Assembly (NCBI GenBank): GCA_043381765.1
Contig: JBHJMP010000004.1
Coordinates: 1 to 29,491 of the forward strand
From: Collodictyon triciliatum
Taxonomy: Eukaryota; CRuMs
Length of the DNA stretch: 29,491 nucleotides
Reading direction: 5' to 3'
The first letter of the stretch is position 1. Each line of letters begins with the position of its first letter. A model generated the notes under the pieces. That model was not told the origin of the DNA and ran no database searches. It worked only from the letters and a program-made list of their open reading frames with translations. The translations under genes were made by a program, and so were the position numbers. Below are positions 21,658 to 29,491 of this stretch, piece by piece.

Positions 21658-22731
21658 ATGGCGACAACCCAGAGAGGACACCCGCTGCGCCTCGCAAGGC
21701 TGCTTGTGGCTGCACTGTTCACGTGGGCGGCACTCGGGAGGACCGCGACCGAGGCGGGAGTGCGGCGGAACGGGAGCGCGCTGCACGAGGCAGTTGCGCG
21801 GCACGCGGGGCAGCGGAGCGCGGAGGGGCAGTTCCAGCTTGTGCTGAAGATCCTGACGTTCGACCGGTCGTCGTCGCTGCTGCGGCTGCTGACGTCGCTG
21901 CGGTTTGTGGACTACGGCGGGGACGCGGTGGACCTGGACATCTACGTGGACCGGTGCAAGGACAAGGAGGCGCAGGCGAGCGTGCTGGCCATCAGCGACA
22001 ACTTCCACTGGCCGCACGGGCGCAAGACGGTGCACGAGCGGGTGGTGAACGTGGGGGTGATCGGGCAGTGGGTGGAGGGATGGGCGCCCGGCGGGCCCGG
22101 CGAGTACGCGCTCTTCCTGGAGGACGACATGGAGGTCTCGCCGCTCTTCTACCGCTGGCTCAAGGTGGCCGTGCGCAGGTACTCGCAGCCGCTCCACCCG
22201 CAGCTGGGCCGCCTCTTTGGCATCTCGCTGCAGCGCCCCATGATTGTGGCCGGCATGCATCCGCCCCTCGGCACGCTGCCCCCCGACACCGCAAACACCC
22301 CCTTCGCCTACCAGCTGACCGGCACCTGGGGCCAGCTCTTCTTCCCCGGCCCCTGGCGCCAGTTCCGCGCATGGTTCCGCCAGAAGCGCCTCGACCCCGC
22401 CTTCGAGCCCCTCGTCGACGGCCTCATCAACACCGAGTGGTACAAGAAGGCCAAGAACAACGCCTGGGAGCAGTGGGTCATCCGCTGGGCCCACGACCAC
22501 GGCCGCTTCTGCCTCTACGCAAACTTTGCCCAGCTCAGCTGCATGGCCACAAACCATCGCGAGCTCGGAAACAACTACCACACCCGCATGGGCAAGGACT
22601 GCAACGTCATCCGCAAGCCCATCCCTTCCATCGCCCTCTTCCGCGACATCCCGGACTTCTTCAACTTCTCTGTCCTCCCTGCAGAGCTCCATCGCTACGC
22701 CCCGCTGCCGCCGCCCCCGAAGTGGGCCTGA
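21658..22731 (+). CDS. GT-A-type glycosyltransferase, single exon, GC-rich
   Basis: The frame runs 357 codons from ATG 21658 to TGA 22729-22731, intronless. A hydrophobic N-terminus (RLARLLVAALFTWAALG) suggests a signal anchor for a type II Golgi/ER membrane enzyme. The catalytic domain begins at about residue 60 with VLKILTFDRSSSLLRLLTSL and a following DLDIYVDR. The metal-binding acidic motif is LEDDMEVSPLFYRWLK at about residues 154-169, which resembles GT2-like and GnT-I-like enzymes. The C-terminal half includes GTWGQLFFPGPWRQFRAWF and a Trp-rich NTEWYKK segment. Donor and acceptor sugars cannot be told from sequence. Codon third positions are overwhelmingly G or C, unlike its AT-rich neighbours. 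That could suggest transfer, but the adjacent last exon of the next gene is also GC-rich, so a regional effect is possible. Confidence 0.85.
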   Translation: MATTQRGHPLRLARLLVAALFTWAALGRTATEAGVRRNGSALHEAVARHAGQRSAEGQFQLVLKILTFDRSSSLLRLLTSLRFVDYGGDAVDLDIYVDRCKDKEAQASVLAISDNFHWPHGRKTVHERVVNVGVIGQWVEGWAPGGPGEYALFLEDDMEVSPLFYRWLKVAVRRYSQPLHPQLGRLFGISLQRPMIVAGMHPPLGTLPPDTANTPFAYQLTGTWGQLFFPGPWRQFRAWFRQKRLDPAFEPLVDGLINTEWYKKAKNNAWEQWVIRWAHDHGRFCLYANFAQLSCMATNHRELGNNYHTRMGKDCNVIRKPIPSIALFRDIPDFFNFSVLPAELHRYAPLPPPPKWA

Positions 22732-22760
22732 GTCTGCCTCCCGCCTCATCCCCTGGGCAT

Positions 22761-23013
22761 CTCTTGTCTTTTTCTCTTGTCTTTTTCTCTTGTCTTTTTC
22801 TCTTTCTTTTTCTCTTGTCTTTTTCTCTTGTCTTTTTCTCTTGTCTTTTTCTCTTGTCTTTTTCTCTTGTCTTTTTCTCTTGTCTTTTTCTCTTGTCTTT
22901 TTCTCTCTCTTTTTCTCTTTCTCTTTCTCTCTCTTTTTCTCTCTCTTTTTCTCTCTCTTTTTCTCTCTCTTTTTCTCTCTCTTTTTCTCTCTCTCTCTCT
23001 CTTTTTTTTTTTA
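22761..23013. repeat. Polypyrimidine tract (CTCTTGTCTTTTT / CTCTCTTTTT-type)
   Basis: Tandem units of TCTTGTCTTTTTC, then CTCTCTTTTT, with almost no A. It starts about 30 bases after the glycosyltransferase stop and ends about 60 bases before the stop of the convergent cyclase-like gene, so it may be part of either 3' UTR. Confidence 0.9.
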
Positions 23014-23071
23014 TTTTACATCAAAATATGCTCCGAACAGTCTCCTGCCCTTGCTCTCTCTCGGCGGCAAG

Positions 23072-26000
23072 TCATCGCTCCCTGCTCATTATCTCCAAAC
23101 ACGCGTCCACCGTTCGCACTCGATGCTCGCAGCACAGAGACTCGAATCGGTCTCGTGCGTGGACGAGTAACTCCCTTGCGCTGAGGGAATCTGTAGTTCC
23201 GAGGAGGCCTGAATAAAGCATCGCCTCTGCTGTCTCGAAAGGCATTCCGAGTCGTTCTGCTTCGTGCTGTGCCTTGCGTAGGTGGCGGCGGGTGCGGGTG
23301 CCGTGGAGAAGGCGCGTCGCCTCTTGCATGAAGCGTATGCGGGCCTCGAAGATGCGGTGCTGTGGAGAAGCTGCTCGGAAAGACCGGCTCAGTTCGCAAG
23401 AGCGTTCATGCGCATGAGCAAAAATCGTGTCTAAATCTCTCATCGTCTGGCTCAGGTTGATGTCTTCGACTGCTGCTGCTGCTGCTGGTTATGATTGTGG
23501 TTTGTGGTTTCAATACGAGGTGGGATGACTTTATCTAATCTAGCCTCTACATTATCTCTTTTAACCTTTACATGAAGTCACTCTTTTTTTTTCTTTTTTT
23601 CTTCTTCTTCTATTTGTTGGAATTCAAACGTGGCCAGTCCGAGTAGAGGTAAGCCAGTCGGCCTAAAGCGTTTGTGTATGAGGCGGTGTGGACGCCTGAC
23701 GCAGCCAGCTTCTTGTGTCTCTGGGTAAAGCAGTATTGCCGCACTTCGAGAATCGTGTCCATGTAGATTCCAAATGAGCGTATGTATGATATATTGAGAC
23801 CATACTATTGTAGTTGCAACGTCTTATTCCACCAACAAAAATACACCAACAAAAAAATATTCAAATACGCATAAATATATTTACATTTTTGAGATAATAG
23901 GTGTTCCACAAATATATTAAATAGCGGGTTGTGTAAGGCTGGTCTCATGACTCTTTTTTTCTTTTCTTTCGAGTTAGACTATGATTGGTACACTACTTTC
24001 TGGTTACTCAGGTGGGTATGAGCTTCCCATAAAAGCTCCATGGTTTTACTCATGTTTTTTTCCTGGAGATGCAAGGTTGCCACCGATGACAGAAAAGCCA
24101 AGTAAAGAGACGTATCGGATTGCATTCCACGGTAGTCTATTATCAAATATTTAGATTTTAAAATCGAAATTTTGTGTCTAAATCCAATAAAAAAATTTTC
24201 CTTTTTTCCTTTTTTCCTTTTTTTCCTTTTTTTCCTTTTTTTCCTTTTTTTCCTTTTTTTCCTTTTTTTCCTTTTTTTCCTTTTTTTCCTTTTTTTCTTT
24301 TTCTTTTCCCCATAAAAGAAACATCCAGAAGTCAAGCATAGAGGTATTCGTAAAATGATATAATTCTGTTTTCTTCTTTTTTTTTAAGTCACGATGTGTT
24401 ACAACTTTTTTTTCCCTTTATTCGATTCAACGATGTGTTACAACTTAAAAACTGTTCGAATAACCTTACCAACTCTTCCAAGTATCTCTCGTGCCTCGTG
24501 AAATCGACCGAGTCGGATTGTTGCCAATACCTGCACCCCAATAGCAGCAACCTCCAGAAACCGTGTCTCTTTCTTCCGAGCTATGTCTGCTCACATTCAA
24601 ATCCAAGAATAAAAAAGGTATGAAGTTTCAACGAATGCAAATATTAGAATACTTTTTCATAAGTGGAAAAAGACTTTGTTTTTTGTTTTTTTTAATATTA
24701 ATACCAATAGCTTTTTTTTAAAAAAAAAACAATATATAACCCCGAATTAAGGGATGAAAATAATTAGCCAACATACATTTCCTTTAAAGAATTATAATGA
24801 ACATATACCCTCCAGATTGCGGGCAACTCGGAAGCACAGTTTATAATCTGAAGTGTAATACAAAAGCCCTGATATCGACGACAAGGCTGGCTCGATTGAA
24901 ACCATCATTCTGAAAAAAATTAATTGTTCTTAAAAAAATTTTTTTATTTCGCACTGACTATGCGTGGTCTATTAAAATCACATAAAAAATGAAAGCGAAG
25001 AAGCAAACATAATCGATACCATCGAAAATAGAAATATTTACAACAAATGGGAGACCAGCAATATAAAAAATAGTTTTGGGCAAGTCTTACTCAAAAAAAA
25101 AAGGGGGGTTTAGAATTTCGTGTACCTCTCTCCATATTCTTCTGGCTTGGAATGGATAAATCCAAAATCATCAAATGCCTCTTTAAATTGTCCCTTCATT
25201 GAATGTATGATGAATGAAGCACGAACTCTCAAAAACAGCCCATCGTGGTCATGCATTTCGTTCAAGCGACTGATTTGAAATGACGAAAAATACATAATTC
25301 CAAAGTATATCAGATAATCTCGTAATTTGACCATGGAAATCAAGCAATCAAACGAAAGTTGTTTATCTTAACGAAACGTATTTTTATTTTTATTTTTATT
25401 ATTAAAGCAAGCTAGGTAGAAACATGGGAATATAATTACGTGATTGCCGCTTGCTGATAAACGTCACTCCAATAGCTCATTCCCATGTTTTCAAAGACAA
25501 CCGCGGCAAAAATTAGTCCCTGGCAAACTTGAATTTTCATGCCAAGAGGGGTTGCTATTTGAATCATTGCAAAGCATACTAAATTTTTGTTTATTAGAGA
25601 TGAGGGAGAAATGAAAATATTCACAACCACACCTAAAAAAAATTATAGGATTTCAGCATCATAATTCTCTATTCAAACTCAAAAACCTTTTAAAAGCGAG
25701 TGATTATTGTATTTTCCACTGAAAAACACGGTCTAAGACGTGTAAAGGTAAATTTGAAGAGTTTGCATAATAGCACCGTACTAATAGAAGTAACCAATTC
25801 AAGCCTTTATCATTTAGCCATTCAAAGTTTTACATGAAGGAAAGAGTCTTCGCATCAAGACTTACTGTTGAGAGTTGGCTCAATATCTTGGCTACCTCTT
25901 GTCTGGAATGGCCAACATCATCCGTCGAAAAATCGTGCTCGTAGGAAAAATCCATATGTGGGACCAACGTAAAATGCATCAGCTAGATAAATAGAAACCA

Positions 26001-29000
26001 AGTAATATTTCGCATTCATACTAATACTGGTGGGTATTTGAAGTAAAAATTTTTGTCTATTTGAGATTTTTAATGCAATTCAATCTTGTAAATATATTTT
26101 CACAAACAGCCTTCCAAGACAGTTTCATTTGCTCAAAATATCCTAGCGCCTGATTGGGTCTCTCTTCTAATATTTGCGTATCAAAAAGTCCATGCGACTC
26201 TGCAATTGCGAGTCCTTTCTTAAATATGTCGATGGTTGATTGCACATTTCCTTTAAATCGATAGCTATGGGCCAAATTACGATGCCAAAACAAAATTTGG
26301 TGAAGTGGCGGATTGAATCGCTACAAAATGTATAAATCATTTTATCATCATACTATATGTTTGGATAGTCATACAAAAAAAATGTATCGAATTGAAATAT
26401 TATTATTTTCATTATTCAATAAACTTCCCAATAATCCATTTCACCTTTGATAAATCTAGAGCTTTTTCAAACATCTTGATCGACTTAAGCATAGCTCGAT
26501 TAGAAAAGGCATCCTCTCCTGCTTTTCCAAAAGCCTGTAATTCATAATCTAATTAGGTAATATAGTACATACTATGTATTTTTTTTAATAATATGGTGGC
26601 TTTATCAAGAATAAGGTACTTGAAAATGTGAGAATTCGGTTATTTGGATTGTGATTCGAGTGGGTGGTTCTTTCACACAAAAAAAATTACATGCATAGCT
26701 CTTTCATCGTTTCCTGTTATTAGCCAATGTTCCGCCAAGTCCTCTGAAGAAATATATGTTTGACTGAGAGAACCGGATTCATACAACTCTATTATCTTGA
26801 AATATTTCAAAGTCTTTAATAAAAAAAGGTCAAGAAAACAACTTTCAAGAGATATATTTTTTCTTTTAAATAACCATGCAAAACATATTTCAGTAAGAGG
26901 GCCTGAGAACCTGAAGGCTGACCACTTTTCTATGCTCGGAAATGACTATGTTGCGTACTATTTCAAAGGTTGAACGATTGCAAAACCGATAAATTATCGA
27001 GTCATCGGATGAGTCTTTATCCGGCTCCTCTGGGTTGAAAATAGTTTTGTTCTTATATACTTCGATTAGGCCCTTGGACAGAAGGATTTCCATGGATGTT
27101 TCCTTTCTTTTTTATTTGAAAAAAAATATAGTTTCAACAACAAAGAAATGGAATCATGGTTGTAATATCAAAAAGAGAGAGAGAAGGATAAATTATTGTA
27201 GTTTGATACCACTTTTTCTAAAATAAACCTTTTATACAAATGACTCCAGAATGGTGATGACTCTCCCATATTATACAAAACTTGTTCTATTATATCCCCA
27301 TGGAATATCTCCCCGATGCAGGCTAGAATCTGGTATTTATTCAGCATATTTTTCAGATTTAGATGGCACAAAAAAAAGGAAAATATATGTAGAGGTAACA
27401 TGATGTAATCAAACGAGTATGGTACCGGATGATTCTTTTCTTTTCAAGGGAAATGTTGTATTTAAAAACCTTCAGTAGCATCTGTCTCGATGGTCCTAAA
27501 CGATCGATATTGCTGGTAACTATGCCCTGCATCATACCATTTGGGTCGAGGTTTAAGGATTCTAAAGAATCCTGGTCTATGCGAGCTGTTTTTGTGTCAG
27601 AATCTATGACTATGAACTTGGCATCTATTCCGTTGTGAAGAAGTTGCTTCAGGACAAGCGGGTTTCCATTCGTTGTCTTATCAATCAAATCTTGAAACTG
27701 GTCATAAAAAGGAGAAAATTCTCAACACCAACAACAAATTATCTGAAAATGAAAAAAAAAGGCTTTAAACTCAAAATTCCAATAATTAACTCACAGCAGG
27801 CGCCAAGAAATCAGCATGCAGTTCATACATCGCAATTAAATGAAGCATAATACTGGGGAGCCTCTCCAACTTGTGCCTAACCGAGTAAATATGTGTTTCT
27901 TCTTTTTTTATGAAAGAACTTATAGAAGGTTCAAGTGGTATTTAAAATGGTACCAAATGTATATTGAGCAAATGATATGACACTATGGCGCATAAAACTA
28001 TAAATAAACCTTTGAAGAGCACCATATTTTGATAATCTCCTAATTAGTTCTTGTTGCGCGCTAGAGGTTGTATTTGAGCACACTAAAACCATAAAATTTA
28101 CATCTCTAAGAACCGAAGCCAGAATATCGACAGATGGTTCATCCATGGCATCCAAATCATCCAAAAATATTGTAATAGTTTGCTTGGGGTCTTTTCGGAG
28201 CCCTTTGATGCACTCTACAACGAGATTCTCTATGCTCCGAAATCGTTCTTCGTCCGATACCTCTTTTTGAGTTGGTTTCTGATTCACAAGAGGACTGTTT
28301 CCTTTGTTTTGGATTGATGAACTTAATCCTGCCGCGCCTTTTTTGTTGTGATTAATTTGGTGGGTACGTGCATTTGTAAAGGATTTATTGGCTGCTTCTT
28401 CATCACGCTTTTCTGAAGTTTGTGAGATGTCAACTCCTGTAACCGTCTCGACTCCATATTTTGATGAACTATCTTTTCTTCGAAAGTAGTTGCCAATCAT
28501 AGATTCAGATTTATTGCTCTCTCCAGATTCCATTGATGAAGTCGAATCCCTTCTTTTCTGTGATTCAGAATTATGTGAAATACATGACTCAAGGACCTTT
28601 AGAGACGTTTGTCGAACATCACACAGAAAATTCTTCCATAGACCCATCAAGTTATGACTGTGTGATTTGCATTCCATCACCACAGAAGGCATCACAAGAT
28701 TTTGGTTGATATGATACATTTCAAAAAGAAAGCTGGACTTTCCGATTCCTTTTATTAGGCATTTTAAATGGTTAGGTCTATAGAACATGTAAAACACAAT
28801 GAATAATTTAAAAGAAAACTATCAAAAAAGAATCGGTTGCTAGACACCTGGTTCACCCTCAAATAAGATAATCTGAGATTCTCCAGTTTTAATGCAGTTT
28901 TGAAAACCATTTTGAACAATTGCCTTCTCGGCCTCTCGACCGAAAAAATTGCCAGTATACTTTGTAGGTTTCTATTGTTTTAATGATGTTCTAATGTTAT

Positions 29001-29356
29001 TAAGAGGTTGGTGTGATGATGAAGATAGAAGGATGTTACGGGATAATATTTTCACTAGGAAAAAAATGTGTGGTATTTGTATTCATCCACACCTTATTTT
29101 CTCTACTCCTCAATACAGCAGAGAATATTGGAATTAATCCATCCTTTCCTTTCACTTTAATAGCACCCAGTTCTTTCATAAATATCTTGCTGACGTAAAA
29201 AAAAAGTAATGAATATACTATTTTAACACACTAACTCCTGATTTCAAAAAACTATGCCTTACTTATCGATGCAGCATCTCATAGTATACTCATCACAAAT
29301 GATGTCTGAAGATGAAACATTACTCAATCTTGCAGAGAGATTAACCAAATCCCCAA
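23072..29356 (-). CDS. Soluble adenylyl cyclase-like protein: cyclase domain end, P-loop ATPase, TPR region (5' end beyond window)
   Basis: Exons, high to low: 29356-29263, 29189-29093, 28971-28848, 28748-28010, 27876-27795, 27697-27470, 27329-27229, 27106-26911, 26813-26691, 26534-26445, 26320-26108, 25982-25866, 25780-25740, 25718-25687, 25578-25440, 25269-25126, 24909-24809, 24586-24470, 24136-23997, 23804-23630, 23436-23072 (TGA). Phases agree throughout, giving about 1,150 residues here. First comes the end of a class III cyclase domain: GDLVNLSARL, with the Asn and Arg of the transition-state-stabilising pair, then IKVKGKDGLIPIF. Next is an ATPase with Walker A GEPGIGKSS (split by an intron) and Walker B TIFLDDLDAMDE. 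Then come SNIDRLGPSRQMLLK, YRFCNRSTFEIVRN and a long TPR region ending KAQHEAERLGMPFETAEAML. This is the ADCY10-type order. The expected reaction is ATP to cAMP in the cytosol, though only the end of the catalytic part is visible. The 21-nt gap between exons 25740 and 25718 is unusual. Confidence 0.88.
24196..24308. repeat. (CCTTTTTTT)n microsatellite
   Basis: About 11-12 tandem CC(T)6-7 units in the intron between exons 24586-24470 and 24136-23997 of the minus-strand cyclase-like gene. On the sense strand it reads GGAAAAAAA. Confidence 0.9.
25719..25739 (-). other. Candidate 21-nt ultrashort intron (contains an in-frame TAG if not spliced)
   Basis: On the minus strand the segment starts GTCTTAG and ends GTTTTTCAG. 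Without removal, the flanking frame reads through a TAG at 25735-25733. Removing it joins YGAIMQTLQIYLYT to GKYNNHSLLK, which makes a normal TPR-like helix-turn-helix and keeps register with the paralogue at 251-2818. The alternative is a true nonsense mutation. Confidence 0.4.
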
Positions 29357-29491
29357 CTATAAAATTGATGATGATAATGATAATGATAATGATAATGATA
29401 ATGATAATGATAATGATAATGATAATGATAATGATAATGATAATGATAATGATAATGATAATGATAATGATAATGATAATGATAATGATAA
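29357..29491. repeat. (GATAAT)n hexamer array at the window edge, in an intron of the cyclase-like gene
   Basis: About 20 perfect copies of GATAAT from about 29367 to the end. On the gene's sense strand it is (ATTATC)n, inside the intron just upstream of the exon carrying GDLVNLSARL. Confidence 0.9.

Noticed and set aside
21385-22749. Minus-strand frame of 454 codons antisense to the glycosyltransferase
   Set aside because: GC-rich coding DNA often leaves the antisense frame open. The sense frame carries the acidic GT-A motif and a signal anchor, and the antisense has no domain.
21204-23216. Plus-strand frame of 670 codons over the glycosyltransferase
   Set aside because: Its first part is the translated purine tract and its last part the translated pyrimidine tract. 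The middle is an out-of-frame, Arg/Ala/Pro-rich reading of the GC-rich glycosyltransferase gene.
1-29491. CRISPR arrays, insertion sequences, tRNA or rRNA genes
   Set aside because: All tandem repeats are simple microsatellites or the exon array. I saw no spacer-repeat pattern, terminal inverted repeats with a transposase, or recognisable structural RNA.

Overview
This is nuclear DNA from a eukaryote, most likely a free-living protist. Genes are split by many short GT-AG introns (mostly about 58-170 nt), the background is AT-rich, and microsatellites are abundant. Reading exons across introns and requiring matching phases gives five protein genes whose frames stay open from end to end. The families present (soluble-adenylyl-cyclase-like proteins, an LRR-ectodomain polytopic membrane protein, a DH-PH-RhoGAP protein) suit an amoeboid, phagotrophic cell. 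A foraminiferan such as Reticulomyxa or another amoeboid lineage is my guess; it is not demonstrated.

Layout. (1) About 1-2818, + strand: the 3' part of a soluble-adenylyl-cyclase-like (ADCY10-type) ATPase/TPR gene, as one long intronless exon. (2) 3319-11505, - strand: a 33-exon gene for a protein of about 1,718 residues with signal peptide, two LRR N-cap/LRR cassettes, a cysteine-rich juxtamembrane region and about seven membrane segments. Sixteen consecutive exons of exactly 69 nt each encode exactly one leucine-rich repeat. (3) 11506-14447: mostly AT-rich intergenic DNA, with a GC-richer block (13.44-14.45 kb) holding unresolved minus-strand coding fragments. (4) 14448-20819, + strand: a 20-exon gene for an N-terminal Cys/His motif, a Pro/Ser-rich linker, DH (RhoGEF), PH and RhoGAP. 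One of its introns holds a microsatellite and a 100-N assembly gap. (5) 21658-22731, + strand: a single-exon, strikingly GC-rich GT-A-type glycosyltransferase, bounded by a polypurine tract upstream and a polypyrimidine tract downstream. (6) 23072 to beyond the right edge, - strand: a second ADCY10-like gene, with the end of a class III cyclase domain, a P-loop ATPase and a long TPR region, in at least 20 exons.

The two cyclase-type paralogues face each other across about 20 kb. Between them lie a putative surface receptor and a Rho GTPase regulator. A shared role in surface sensing, cAMP and Rho-dependent motility is possible, but it is inference from domain content only. All five stop codons are TGA. 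All exon models come from manual reading and have not been checked against transcripts.
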